Positions 36,869-45,892 are shown, numbered from the stretch's first letter. The stretch: 64,000 bases of DNA from Oryzomonas japonica (GCF_008802365.1 NZ_VZQZ01000002.1:274363-338362); one strand, 5' to 3'. Notes: a model not told the origin generated them from the letters alone. Numbers and translations are program-made.

Positions 36869-37941
36869 CAGACGACCTCCTTCCGTTTTCTGGCCGCCAA
36901 TGCCTTGGCGAATCCCAATACGCCGTCGGGCATGAAGAGGATCACCACTACCACCAGAACCCCGTAGATCAGGACGTGGGCATGGGACAGGTTTTCGGTC
37001 AAAAAACTGCCGAACGCCGAATCGGCCTTGACGATACCCGAATTTATCAGGGATTCGCCGATCATGTTGCTGCGTAGCGCCTCCGAGAGCGGCACCAGCA
37101 CCAGCGCCCCGATCACCGGCCCGAAGATGGTGCCGATGCCGCCGATGATGCAGATCAGGACGATCTGCACCGATAGGTCCAGTGCCAGTACCGTGGAGGG
37201 ATCAATAAAGCCGACGTAGACGGCATACAGGCTTCCGGCCAGCGAAGTCAGCACCGCCGATAGGGAGAGGGCAACGTTTTTGTAGAAGGTGAGGCTGATA
37301 CCCAGGGAGTGGGCTGCATCCTGGTCTTCGCGGATGGCCTGGAAATAGTATCCGAGCTTCGAGTTCTGCAGTAGCCAGGTGACCAGGATGACGAGCAGGA
37401 CGAATACCAGGCCGGCGTAGTAGAACGGCACCTTGGAGGAAAAGTCGGTGATGAGGGCCCCACCGATTTTCAACGGCGGTATCTCCGTGGTCAGGATGCC
37501 TTCTGCGCCATTGGTAATGTTTTTCAGGTTCAGGGCAGATACCCGGAGTATTTCGGCCACGGCGATGGAAGCCAGGACGAAGTACGGTCCTCGCAGACGA
37601 AAACAGATGCTGCCGATGATCAATGCAACCACCAGGGCTGCGACCATGCCGCACCAGATGCCGAGCCAAGGCGGAATCTGGCGGAACTGCATCAGCATCA
37701 TGGTGGTGTAGGCCCCCATGCCGAAGTAGGCGCAATGGCCGACCGAATATTGACCGGTGTACCCCCCAAGGAGGTTCCAGCTTGACCCCATGACGATGCT
37801 GATGAAGATCAGGATCATGATATGCAGGGCATAGGTGTTCTCAACAAAGCGGGGAAAGAGGAAGAGCAGGACAACCACCAGCAGACCCGTTATGGCCGGC
37901 AGTGCACCGATTCCCGTGGTGTTTTTGAAGAGTGGTTTCAT
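36868..37941 (-). CDS. livM: Branched-chain amino acid ABC transporter permease LivM
   Basis: The about 357-residue integral membrane protein has the LivM pattern: IMILIFISIVMGSSWNLLGGYTGQYSVGHCAYFGMGAYTTMML, then GPYFVLASIAVAEILRV and GGIGTIFGPVIGALVLVPL. It ends DGVLGFAKALAARKRKEVV. A GTG at 37962 overlapping the livH stop (GTGA) is possible and would add seven residues. The ATG at 37941 has a G-rich stretch about ten bases upstream and better matches the family N-terminus, so I prefer it. Confidence 0.92.
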   Translation of the reverse strand: MKPLFKNTTGIGALPAITGLLVVVLLFLFPRFVENTYALHIMILIFISIVMGSSWNLLGGYTGQYSVGHCAYFGMGAYTTMMLMQFRQIPPWLGIWCGMVAALVVALIIGSICFRLRGPYFVLASIAVAEILRVSALNLKNITNGAEGILTTEIPPLKIGGALITDFSSKVPFYYAGLVFVLLVILVTWLLQNSKLGYYFQAIREDQDAAHSLGISLTFYKNVALSLSAVLTSLAGSLYAVYVGFIDPSTVLALDLSVQIVLICIIGGIGTIFGPVIGALVLVPLSEALRSNMIGESLINSGIVKADSAFGSFLTENLSHAHVLIYGVLVVVVILFMPDGVLGFAKALAARKRKEVV

Positions 37942-37958
37942 GGTTATATCGGCCCCCG

Positions 37959-38825
37959 TCACGTGTTGGATTTGCCCATCAGACCGGAGGGCTTGAACAG
38001 CAGCACCAGCAGGAACAGCACGAACACCACCACCTCTTTCCAGCCGGAGCCGAAGTAGACCCCACCGATCGACTCGGCCACGCCGATCAGGATGCCCCCC
38101 AGGGTGGCGCCGACAATGCTTCCCATGCCTCCCAGGACCGTGATGACGAAGGCCTTGAGGGTAAAGGTGCTCCCCACCTGGGGGAAGATGTAGTAGGTGG
38201 GCGAGATCAGGGCGCCGGCGGTGCCTGCCAGGGAGGCGCCGAGACCAAAGGCGATGATGGACATGCGCTTGACGTTGATCCCCATCAATTGGGCCGCTTC
38301 CCGGTCCTGGGCCGTGGCCCGGATGGCCTGGCCGGTATCGGTCTTCAGAAGGAACCAGTACAGCACGACTGTGATGCCTGCCGTGATGGCAAAGGAGATC
38401 AACAGCGGGGTGGAGATGGATATGCCCAGAATATCGAAACTGCTGGAGGAGTAGTCGGTGGAAAGGATCTTGTAGTCCGACGTGAAGGCCAGCATGATGC
38501 CGTTGCTCATGATCAGCCCCATGCCGATGGTCAACAGTATCTGATTCTGGGGCAGGGCACCGAGAATACGGTTGATGAATACCTTTTGCAGGAAGCCGCC
38601 GTAGAGGAACATGAGCGGCATGGTTATGACAATCGAGATGAATGGATCGATATTGAACAGGGTGAACAGGTAGAAGGTCCCGTACATGCCGACCATCAAC
38701 AGGTCGCCGTGGGCGAAGTTGATTACCCGCATGACGCCGAAGATAATGGTCAGGCCGATACCGATCAGGGCGTAGACGCCGCCGATCAGGATGCCGCTGA
38801 TCAGTGATTGCAGGAAGATGGTCAT
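37959..38825 (-). CDS. livH: Branched-chain amino acid ABC transporter permease LivH
   Basis: The 288-residue permease starts MTIFLQSLISGILIGGVYALIGIGLTIIFGVMRVINFAHGDLLMVG, an unmistakable LivH N-terminus. It continues with about eight helices, including AIRATAQDREAAQLMGINVKR, the ATPase-contact loop, and VLGGMGSIVGATLGGILIGV. It forms the membrane channel with LivM. A short stable hairpin (38848-38870) lies between it and the binding-protein gene livK upstream. Confidence 0.94.
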   Translation of the reverse strand: MTIFLQSLISGILIGGVYALIGIGLTIIFGVMRVINFAHGDLLMVGMYGTFYLFTLFNIDPFISIVITMPLMFLYGGFLQKVFINRILGALPQNQILLTIGMGLIMSNGIMLAFTSDYKILSTDYSSSSFDILGISISTPLLISFAITAGITVVLYWFLLKTDTGQAIRATAQDREAAQLMGINVKRMSIIAFGLGASLAGTAGALISPTYYIFPQVGSTFTLKAFVITVLGGMGSIVGATLGGILIGVAESIGGVYFGSGWKEVVVFVLFLLVLLFKPSGLMGKSNT

Positions 38826-38847
38826 GGGCGCGTCTCCGAGTAGGTGG

Positions 38848-38870
38848 AGGGGCGGTTAAAACCCGCCCCT
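38848..38870 (-). other. Intercistronic hairpin between livK and livH
   Basis: AGGGGCGG (38848-38855) pairs perfectly with CCGCCCCT (38863-38870) around a 7-base loop. On the transcribed (minus) strand no U-run follows, so this is more likely an mRNA-protecting or attenuating hairpin than a full terminator. Such hairpins commonly let the binding protein be made in excess over the permease. Confidence 0.6.
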
Positions 38871-38886
38871 TACGGATTTCAGACTG

Positions 38887-40044
38887 TTACCTCCAACCGG
38901 GGAACGGATAGACCGGCTTCTTGGAAACATACTTGGGCGGATAGACCGTCTGGTGCACGCCGTTCTGGATTTGTTCCACCAGCATCTGGTGTTTGTTCTG
39001 GTTGGTGTAGCCCTCGTAATCGGCGAATTTTACCTCCCCCATGATGCCGTTCCACTTGCCGCTCTTTAACGCGGAGCGGATTTTTTCCTGGTTGCCGCCG
39101 GCCTTGGCCGCGGTTTCGGCCATGATCATCATCGACTCGTAGGCGGTCGCGGCGTGGTAGGTCGGTTCCTTGCCGAACTTGGCGATGTAACGCCTGTTGA
39201 ATTCCTTGGCTCCCGGCCAGTTTACGTCGCCGGTCCATTGGGTGCTGGAGAAGACGTTGCTGGAAATGGCCTTTTCCTTGGCAAACGACACGGTGGCGAA
39301 GCCGGCCCCTGCGCCGAGGAATGCCTGCGGCGTGATGCCGATCTCCCTTGATTGGCGCATGAGGAGGATGGCGTCGGCCACGTAGGAAACCATGAACACC
39401 AGGTCAGGTTTTTTCGATTTGATTTTGGTCAGCGTGGAGCGGTAGTCGGGGGAACCCGGCGCATAGGCCTCTTCGGCCACGACCCTGATGCCTTTTTTGC
39501 CGGCATAATCCTTGGCTGACTTGGCTCCCGATGTGCCGAAATCCGTGTTCTCATTGATGATGGCGATGGTCCTTGGTTTACCCAGGCTGGTCGCCATATC
39601 GAGCAGAATGGTTGCATAATCGTAGGTAGTAGCGCTCAAACGGAAGGTCCACTTCAGATTCTGCCGGGTGATCTCCTCTTTCGACGCTACCGGGATGAGC
39701 AGGGGGGTCTTGTACTTCTCGGCCAGTTTGGCTATGGCGTTGGCGCACTTGGAACTGTAGGGGCCGACGATGCCGGCCACCCTGTCGCGGGTGGCCATTT
39801 TTTCAAAGGCGGCCATGGACTTCTCCGGCTTTCCAGTATCGTCCTCCTTGACCAGTTCCACGTCGATCCCCTTTTTCTTCAAATCTTCCAAGGCCAGCGT
39901 AACGCCGTTTGTCAAGTTCTCTCCGATGGGTGCTTCGGGGCCGGTAATGGAGTTGACAAAACCGATTTTAACCTTGGCGGCCTGTGCCGCCATCGGTAAT
40001 GCCAGGATCAGGGCCAATGCTGTTGCCTGAATCTTTCCGAACAT
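38887..40044 (-). CDS. livK: Branched-chain amino acid-type ABC transporter substrate-binding protein (LivK-like)
   Basis: The 385-residue protein has a signal peptide (MFGKIQATALALILALPMAAQAA). The periplasmic-binding Leu/Ile/Val fold (Peripla_BP_6) is shown by VKIGFVNSITGPEAPIGENLTNGVTLALEDL, VAGIVGPYSSKCANAIAKLAEKYKTPLLIPVAS and NENTDFGTSGAKSAKDY. It delivers the ligand to LivHMGF. The ATG at 40044 follows AAGGAGG (40057-40051) by six bases; a further upstream in-frame ATG (40071) has no such signal. It is the first gene of the liv operon. The true ligand could be another amino acid or an aromatic compound. Confidence 0.92.
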   Translation of the reverse strand: MFGKIQATALALILALPMAAQAAKVKIGFVNSITGPEAPIGENLTNGVTLALEDLKKKGIDVELVKEDDTGKPEKSMAAFEKMATRDRVAGIVGPYSSKCANAIAKLAEKYKTPLLIPVASKEEITRQNLKWTFRLSATTYDYATILLDMATSLGKPRTIAIINENTDFGTSGAKSAKDYAGKKGIRVVAEEAYAPGSPDYRSTLTKIKSKKPDLVFMVSYVADAILLMRQSREIGITPQAFLGAGAGFATVSFAKEKAISSNVFSSTQWTGDVNWPGAKEFNRRYIAKFGKEPTYHAATAYESMMIMAETAAKAGGNQEKIRSALKSGKWNGIMGEVKFADYEGYTNQNKHQMLVEQIQNGVHQTVYPPKYVSKKPVYPFPGWR

Positions 40045-40086
40045 GTGTAACCTCCTTGAGTTAGTGGCCAAAATACGCGACGCACG

Positions 40087-40106
40087 ATTGTTTGTTTGTA
40101 AACAAT
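40087..40106. promoter_or_regulatory. Palindrome upstream of livK, possible operator
   Basis: ATTGTTT (40087-40093), six bases, then AAACAAT (40100-40106) form a perfect 7-bp inverted repeat 43 bases before the livK start. It is of the size bound by TetR- or GntR-family repressors. No regulator gene is adjacent. Confidence 0.35.
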
Positions 40107-40297
40107 ATTGCGTTCTATTTTTATGTAATCAGTATATCATATGAAAGGACGAATGCAATCTCCGGGTTGCGCTGAAGGTTTTATTTTCATGGTCGGGTAT
40201 GCGAATAGGGAGAGCGGTAAAAATAAGCCCGATGGTGGATGCGGTATTTTTCTCTTCATGCAGTACGCACGGGAGGATAGGATCTGCGGGAACAGTG

Positions 40298-40372
40298 CTT
40301 TGTTGCACGGTACAGTCCGTCAGCGGCTCCCGGCGGCAGCGCGATGGATTGGAGCTTCTTGACGCAACAAAG
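40298..40372. ncRNA. Structured element of unknown nature (possible leader RNA)
   Basis: CTTTGTTGC (40298-40306) pairs with GCAACAAAG (40364-40372). Inside lie a small hairpin ACGG/CCGT (40307-40320) and a second arm GCTCC/GGAGC (40326-40355). This makes a three-way junction shape like that of a riboswitch. It is about 100 bases upstream of the TPR gene start. No known class is recognised, and the strand is uncertain. Confidence 0.3.
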
Positions 40373-40469
40373 AGGCTTCAATCGCAGCAATCCTGATTGT
40401 GTTTGTTTGATTACAATGATAATCTGAACCTCCAAAGTGTTCTATTTTTGCGAGGTGAGAGGTGCCGGG

Positions 40470-41699
40470 ATGATGAAATGTGTTGCTGTCCGGATTTTAT
40501 CCTTTATTCTCCCGCTGGTAGCCGCCGCGCCGGCCTTGGCGGGAATACAGCTTTACCGGGGGAACATGGAGGCGGTGACCGCCCCCAGCAAATCCTGTGA
40601 AGGTGTTTTGGGAAAACACCCCGCGACTCTCGTTATAAACGAAGACAGCGCCCTGGATGGCTTGAACGGTTACCTGGAAAGCGAGGGGGTTGTGGTCGGC
40701 AAGGTCGCCGGTCCTGATCTGGCACACCTGGGAATCGCCTATCCCGGACAGACGGGCAGAGGCAACACCATCTCCCTGACCCGCTCCGGCGCCGCGCTTG
40801 TCGGAGAGCTTAACGGCTCCACTACGGTCAACCATTGCACCTTTGATCTCGGCCGCTTGGCGCTGGACCGCGTGGATGACGAGGGGAGCGCAAAAGCCGC
40901 CCACCAAAGGCTGGTCAACCTGTTTGCAGCCCAGGCTACCCTTTACCAGGCCTTTTCCCTGACCCAGAACGGCAATTGCGAGGAGGCGCTGCCGCTCTTT
41001 GAAAAAGCCCTCGGCCTGGCCGATTCGGTTTTCGGTCAGGGATCATCCCAACTTACCCACTTCATCAGGGGGTTGTCCAACTGCTACGCCAAGCTCGGCC
41101 GCATCAAAGAATTCAATACCCTCTACGAGCAGCGGATCGGCACCATTTCCGACGAATCCCTCAAAGCGGGTCTCACCAAGCTTCGCATCAGCGCGCTGAT
41201 GCAGGATGGGCGCATACTGCTTGCCCAGGCGGAGTATGAAGCGGCGCTGAAGATACTGATGCAGGCATATCAACTCAACCCCCAGAATAAGGACAGCATC
41301 CATACCGTCATGGCCGTATATATCCGCAGCAGCCGTTACAGCGAAGCGGTCGCCTTTCTCGAACAGGCTGCCGGCAAGTTGGAAGAGCCGGCCGACCGTA
41401 AGGAGATCAATGACATCATCGCCCTGGTGTATTTCAAAAAGGCGATGAAGGATGCCCAAAACGGCAAGGGTGAAGAGTCGGAAGCTTCGTTGCGCAAGTC
41501 GGTAGCCCTCGACCCCGGGAGTTCCCAGTACCTTGTGGCACTGGCACGGATGCGTCACAAGGCCGGCCACTTCGACGAAGCGCAGAAAATGCTCAGCCAG
41601 GGACTGGAACGGATCACGGATGAACCGTCGCGCCAGGAAATCCTGGCGATGCAGGAAAAGCTCCGCCAGACCGAAATGATCATCAAGAAGCTTCAGTAG
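40470..41699 (+). CDS. Secreted TPR-repeat protein
   Basis: The about 409-residue protein starts MMKCVAVRILSFILPLVAAAPALA, a signal peptide. An N-terminal region of about 140 residues has no recognised domain. TPR-like helical repeats follow from about residue 150: CEEALPLFEKALGLADSV, EAALKILMQAYQLNPQNKDSI, YSEAVAFLEQAAG and SEASLRKSVALDPGSSQYL. It is probably periplasmic. Two adjacent ATG codons (40470 and 40473) follow AGAGG by seven to ten bases. A UbiD-family gene begins 11 bases after its stop, so the two are probably co-transcribed, but no functional link is known. Confidence 0.8.
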   Translation: MMKCVAVRILSFILPLVAAAPALAGIQLYRGNMEAVTAPSKSCEGVLGKHPATLVINEDSALDGLNGYLESEGVVVGKVAGPDLAHLGIAYPGQTGRGNTISLTRSGAALVGELNGSTTVNHCTFDLGRLALDRVDDEGSAKAAHQRLVNLFAAQATLYQAFSLTQNGNCEEALPLFEKALGLADSVFGQGSSQLTHFIRGLSNCYAKLGRIKEFNTLYEQRIGTISDESLKAGLTKLRISALMQDGRILLAQAEYEAALKILMQAYQLNPQNKDSIHTVMAVYIRSSRYSEAVAFLEQAAGKLEEPADRKEINDIIALVYFKKAMKDAQNGKGEESEASLRKSVALDPGSSQYLVALARMRHKAGHFDEAQKMLSQGLERITDEPSRQEILAMQEKLRQTEMIIKKLQ

Positions 41700-41710
41700 G
41701 CGGGTGGCCG

Positions 41711-43552
41711 ATGGGATACCGTAATCTACAGGAATGCGTCGCCGACCTGGAACGCCACGGCATGCTGCTGCGCATCAATGCGCCACTCGACCCGCGTCTC
41801 GAAATCGGGGCTGTCCAGCGGCGCGTCTACCGGGCCGGCGGGCCGGCGCTGCTCTTCACCAATCCGGTCAACTGCAGTTTTCCCCTGCTGGGCAACCTGT
41901 TCGGCACCCTGGAGCGCACCCGTTTCATCTTCCGCGACAGCCTGGCCGGCATCCGTCGTCTGGTTGACGCCAAGATCAATCCGTTTTCCCTGATCAAACA
42001 CCCGTTGGATGCCCTGAAGACCCCTTTTGCGGCGTACCATCTCCTGCCCAAAACCGTCTCCCATGCGCCGGTGCTGGAGTGCCGCACCACCCTGTCCCAG
42101 CTGCCCCAGGTCGTCTCCTGGCCAAACGACGGCGGCGCCTTCATCACGCTGCCGCAGGTCTACACCGAAAGCCCGGCCAACCCCGGTTTCGGCTCGTCCA
42201 ACCTGGGGATGTACCGGGTGCAGATCTCCGGCAACAGGTATCTCCCCGACCGGCAGGCCGGTCTGCACTACCAGATCCAGCGGGGCATCGGGGCGCACCA
42301 CGCCGAGGCCATCGAACGGGGCGACCTGTTGCGGGTGAACGTCTTTGTGGGGGGAGCCCCTTCCATGGCCGTGGCTGCGGTCATGCCGCTGCCGGAAGGG
42401 ATGCCGGAGCTTTCCTTTGCCGGGCTGCTGGGCGGCCACCGTATTCCCATGACCAATCTGCCGGGGCACCTGCCGGTCTCGGCAGAGGCCGATTTTTGCA
42501 TCTGCGGCGTGGTCGATCCCGCGAAAACCCTGCCGGAAGGCCCCTTCGGCGACCATCTCGGCTACTACAGTCTGGCCCACGATTTTCCCTTCATTCAGGT
42601 TGAGGCGGTCTACCACCGCCGCGACGCCATCTGGCCCTTTACCACCGTCGGGCGGCCGCCCCAGGAGGACACCAGCTTCGGCGCCTTTATCCATGAATTG
42701 ACCGGCCCGCTGATTCCCACCGTGGTCAACGGCGTCAGAGAGGTCCACGCCGTGGACGCCGCCGGCGTGCATCCGCTCCTGTTGGCCGTGGCCAGCGAAC
42801 GGTACGTCCCCTATGCAGCGGAACGCCGCCCCCAGGAGCTCCTGACCATCGCCAACGCCATCCTCGGCCAGGGCCAGCTCTCCCTGGCCAAATTCCTGTT
42901 TATCGCAGCCCATGAGGACGCCCTCGGCCTCCACACCCACGACATTGCCGCCTTTTTCCGCCACGTGCTGGAACGGGCCGACTGGCGCACCGATCTGCAC
43001 TTTCAGACCGCCACCACCATCGACACCCTCGATTACAGCGGTAGCGGCCTTAACGAAGGGTCCAAGGTGGTCATCGCCGCCGCCGGTCCAAAACGACGCG
43101 ACTTGGCAACCGAGGTACCGGCCGGTCTGGGACTGCCGCCCGGTTTCGGCCCCGCCGCGGTGTGCCTGCCCGGTGTCCTGGCGATTCAGGGGCCACGGTC
43201 GGGGCAGGGGAGGGGCGAGGGCGATCCGGCTCTTGATGAATTCTGCCGCTTCTATGGCGAGCGGACCTGTTTCGATGGTTTTCCCTTGATCGTGATCTGC
43301 GATGACAGCCCCTTCGCAGCGGCTACCCTCAACAATTTTCTCTGGGTGACCTTTACCCGCTCCAACCCGGCCACGGATCTCTACGGTATCGGCGCTTCGC
43401 TACGCGCAAAGCATTGGGGGTGCAGCGGGCCATTGGTGATCGACGCCCGGGTGAAGCCGTTCCATGCCCCGGTGCTGGAGGATGACCCCGAAGTTGAACG
43501 AAAGATCGAAACATTAGGTGCTAACAATGGTCCACTGAAAGGTTTTATTTAG
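41711..43552 (+). CDS. UbiD-family prenylated-FMN decarboxylase
   Basis: The 613-residue protein has the UbiD fold: NLQECVADLERHGMLLRINAPLDPRLEIGAVQRRVYRAGGPALLF at the start, VTWP-like and GMYRVQ segments, and the central HGAFGDHLGYYS-like stretch PEGPFGDHLGYYSLAH. It ends with SNPATDLYGIGASLRAKHWGCSGPLVIDARVKP. It removes CO2 from aromatic or related acids using prenylated FMN, which UbiX would supply; no ubiX lies in the window. It is about 110 residues longer than E. coli UbiD. Likely roles are the menaquinone (futalosine) pathway decarboxylase or aromatic acid metabolism; the sequence alone does not decide. Confidence 0.87.
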   Translation: MGYRNLQECVADLERHGMLLRINAPLDPRLEIGAVQRRVYRAGGPALLFTNPVNCSFPLLGNLFGTLERTRFIFRDSLAGIRRLVDAKINPFSLIKHPLDALKTPFAAYHLLPKTVSHAPVLECRTTLSQLPQVVSWPNDGGAFITLPQVYTESPANPGFGSSNLGMYRVQISGNRYLPDRQAGLHYQIQRGIGAHHAEAIERGDLLRVNVFVGGAPSMAVAAVMPLPEGMPELSFAGLLGGHRIPMTNLPGHLPVSAEADFCICGVVDPAKTLPEGPFGDHLGYYSLAHDFPFIQVEAVYHRRDAIWPFTTVGRPPQEDTSFGAFIHELTGPLIPTVVNGVREVHAVDAAGVHPLLLAVASERYVPYAAERRPQELLTIANAILGQGQLSLAKFLFIAAHEDALGLHTHDIAAFFRHVLERADWRTDLHFQTATTIDTLDYSGSGLNEGSKVVIAAAGPKRRDLATEVPAGLGLPPGFGPAAVCLPGVLAIQGPRSGQGRGEGDPALDEFCRFYGERTCFDGFPLIVICDDSPFAAATLNNFLWVTFTRSNPATDLYGIGASLRAKHWGCSGPLVIDARVKPFHAPVLEDDPEVERKIETLGANNGPLKGFI

Positions 43553-43618
43553 ATGCGTGATGTTGCGCTTCGTCATCATTCCCCCTTACCAATTTACTCT
43601 CATTACCAGCGAGGTTGA

Positions 43619-44203
43619 ATGCTCACACAACAACAATCGAGAGGTTTTCTGATCGTCCACGGCTGGCACGGTTCCGGCCAAAATCACTGGCAGACCTGGC
43701 TGGCAAACCGCCTGGCGGCGGCCGGAGAATACGTCCGCTACCCGGTGCTGCCCGATTTTGATACCCCCCGGCTGGATGAATGGCTGGCAACGCTTCACTC
43801 GGAGCTGTCCCTGCTTGCAGACAAAGAGGAGCGGGTAGTGGTGTGTCATTCCCTCGGGGTGCTCTTGTGGCTGCACCATGCCGTAGCCCCCTCTTCGGTA
43901 TCGGTGGACCGGCTGCTCCTGGTTGCCCCGCCGGGTCCGGCGCTGTGTGTGCCGGAGGTGGCGAGCTTCTTCCCGCCGCCGCTGGATGGGGCTGCTCTCA
44001 AACGGTCGGCCGCGGAGATACACCTGGTATGCACGGATAACGATCCCTGCTGCCCGGAGCGAGCCGCCCTGTTTTACGGCCGCCCCCTGGATATCGTGAC
44101 AGACATCATTACCCCCGAGGCACAGCATATCAACGAGGCTGCGGGCTATGGCCCCTGGCCCGGGGTTGAGCAGTGGTGTCTCACCAACACGTTCCCGATG
44201 TAA
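43619..44203 (+). CDS. RBBP9/YdeN family alpha/beta hydrolase
   Basis: The 194-residue protein is a small serine hydrolase of the RBBP9/YdeN family: FLIVHGWHGSGQNHWQTWLA at the N-terminus, the nucleophile in VVCHSLGVLLWLHH (about residue 80), Asp in VCTDNDPCCP and His in EAQHINEAAGYGPWPGVEQW near the C-terminus. All three catalytic residues are present. The substrate is unknown. It precedes the ABC exporter gene by seven bases, suggesting shared transcription. Confidence 0.88.
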   Translation: MLTQQQSRGFLIVHGWHGSGQNHWQTWLANRLAAAGEYVRYPVLPDFDTPRLDEWLATLHSELSLLADKEERVVVCHSLGVLLWLHHAVAPSSVSVDRLLLVAPPGPALCVPEVASFFPPPLDGAALKRSAAEIHLVCTDNDPCCPERAALFYGRPLDIVTDIITPEAQHINEAAGYGPWPGVEQWCLTNTFPM

Positions 44204-44210
44204 GGTCGCC

Positions 44211-45137
44211 ATGTCTGCAGCCATAACCACCCATAATCTCACCAAACGTTACGGCGATCTGACCGCACTGGAGAACTTCGACCTGGAGGTGGCCCAAGGC
44301 TCGATCTTTGGCCTGCTGGGGCCGAACGGCGCCGGCAAGACCACCCTGATCCGCGTCCTGACGACCTTGATGCGCCAAACCTCGGGCGAGGCCTTTATCG
44401 AGGGGCTGGATACCCGTAGCAACGGTCGCGAGATCCGCCGGCTGATCGGGGTGGTGTCCCAGGAAAACAGTCTGGACCGCTATCTGACGGCGCGGGAAAA
44501 CCTGGAACTACATGCCCGGCTGCACGGCATGGAGAACAGACACTACCGAAAACGGATCGACGAATTGTTGGAATTGATGGGACTGGCGGCCCGGCAGAAT
44601 GATTTTCCCGATACCTATTCGGGCGGCATGCAGCGCCGGCTGGTGGTGACCCGGGCGCTCTTGCACGAGCCGCGGGTACTGTTCCTGGACGAACCGACCA
44701 CCGGGCTCGATCCCCAGTCGCGGCGGGCGGTGTGGGACTATATCAAATCCATTGCCGGCAGCATGACGATCTTCCTGACCACCCATTACCTGGAAGAGGC
44801 GGAGCAACTCTGCGACCGGATCGCCATCATGGACCACGGCAAGCTGATCGCCCTGGGCAGCACCCAGGAGTTGAAGGACCGCCTGACCGGAGGAACGTTC
44901 TACCTGATAGAATTTGGGGAGGATGCCGAACGGTATGGGGCGATTCTCAGGGCTATGGCCTGCGTGCGGGAGATCGAGGTGGATGGGCGGACGGTCTGCG
45001 TGGGTCTCAATAGTTGGGAATGCCTTTCGGAGGTGGTTACCGCCTTGAACGGCGCCCCGGTGCGGCGTATCGCCCTGCGGGAGCGGACCTTGGAAGATGT
45101 CTTTATCAGCCTGACCGGCGAGAAGGTGAGGGAGTAG
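44211..45137 (+). CDS. ABC-2 type exporter ATP-binding protein (DrrA/NodI-like)
   Basis: The 308-residue ATPase starts MSAAITTHNLTKRYGDLTALENFDLEV. Walker A is GLLGPNGAGKTTLIRVL, the signature region is DTYSGGMQRRLVVTRALLHEPRVLFLDEPTTGLDPQSR, and there is a C-terminal extension typical of DrrA-type exporters (about residues 215-308). The open frame extends upstream into the hydrolase gene, but AAGG before the ATG at 44211 sets the start. It pairs with the permease that begins inside its stop codon. The exported molecule is unknown. Confidence 0.92.
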   Translation: MSAAITTHNLTKRYGDLTALENFDLEVAQGSIFGLLGPNGAGKTTLIRVLTTLMRQTSGEAFIEGLDTRSNGREIRRLIGVVSQENSLDRYLTARENLELHARLHGMENRHYRKRIDELLELMGLAARQNDFPDTYSGGMQRRLVVTRALLHEPRVLFLDEPTTGLDPQSRRAVWDYIKSIAGSMTIFLTTHYLEEAEQLCDRIAIMDHGKLIALGSTQELKDRLTGGTFYLIEFGEDAERYGAILRAMACVREIEVDGRTVCVGLNSWECLSEVVTALNGAPVRRIALRERTLEDVFISLTGEKVRE

Positions 45138-45892
45138 TGTTCAAGGGGGCCTTTGCCATCTGGCGCCGCGACATGCTGGTCCTGCGCCGCAGCATATTAT
45201 CCGAACTGGTGGCGGTGGTGGCCTATCCGCTGACCATCTACCTGGCGTTCGGCATCGGCATGAAGGGGTACATCGGCCTGGTGGACGGCGTGCCCTACAG
45301 CATGTTCATCGCGCCTGGGCTGATCACCATGACCGCGGTCAACGCGGCTTACAGCGAGAGCACCTGGAGCCTCTGGTTCCACCGCAAGGTGCAGTTTACC
45401 ATCGAATCCTACCGGGTCACCCCCATCTCGGTCTCGGAGATCGTGATCGCCAAGATTATGTCCGGCTTTTCCCACGGCCTGGTCAAGGGGCTGGCCGTGG
45501 GTCTGGTGATCTTTGCCATCACCCCGTTCCGTTTCTCACCGGTTAACCTCCTGGCGTACCTGGCCTTTCTGATCCCCGGTTCGGCCCTGTTCTCCTGTGC
45601 CGGTGTGATCTGCGGCACGGTCATGGACAAGCCCGAGACCATCGGCAAGGTCGAGGCGGTTTTCATCATGCCGCTGATCTTCATGTCCGGTCTCTTTTTC
45701 CCGCTCTCCTCCTATCCGGCCAACGTCATTTCCTGGATCAGGGTGCTGCCCACCACGTCCCTGTTCGAGGGAGCGCGTCAAGCATTGGTCAGTGGCGGTT
45801 TTCCCCTGGCTTCTGCGCTCCATGTTGCGATCACGGCCTTGCTTGCCTTTGCGGCGGCTGTGTGGATCTTCCGGCTGAAGATGTCGGAGTAA
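45137..45892 (+). CDS. ABC-2 type transporter permease
   Basis: The 251-residue membrane protein has about six helices and the ABC-2 fold: AIWRRDMLVLRRSILSELVAVVAYPLTIYLAFGIGMKGYIG at the start, YSMFIAPGLITMTAVNAAYSESTWSLW, and VFIMPLIFMSGLFFPLSSYP, the typical ABC-2 signature. It starts with GTG at 45137, sharing the last base of the ATPase stop codon (TAGTG), with GGGAG just upstream. It forms an exporter with the preceding ATPase. Confidence 0.92.
   Translation: MFKGAFAIWRRDMLVLRRSILSELVAVVAYPLTIYLAFGIGMKGYIGLVDGVPYSMFIAPGLITMTAVNAAYSESTWSLWFHRKVQFTIESYRVTPISVSEIVIAKIMSGFSHGLVKGLAVGLVIFAITPFRFSPVNLLAYLAFLIPGSALFSCAGVICGTVMDKPETIGKVEAVFIMPLIFMSGLFFPLSSYPANVISWIRVLPTTSLFEGARQALVSGGFPLASALHVAITALLAFAAAVWIFRLKMSE

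Larger units (their letters stand above)
40045..40469. other. Gene-free region between livK and a TPR gene
   Basis: This 425-base stretch between divergent genes has no credible gene; the short open frames in it have no homology or ribosome binding site. It holds a palindrome (40087-40106) that could be a liv operator and a stem-loop structure (40298-40372). The promoters for both flanking genes must lie here, but I cannot place them confidently. Confidence 0.6.

Noticed and set aside
40141-40362. A possible 73-codon gene upstream of the TPR gene
   Set aside because: It has no good ribosome binding site, overlaps the structured element, and its translation shows no family features.
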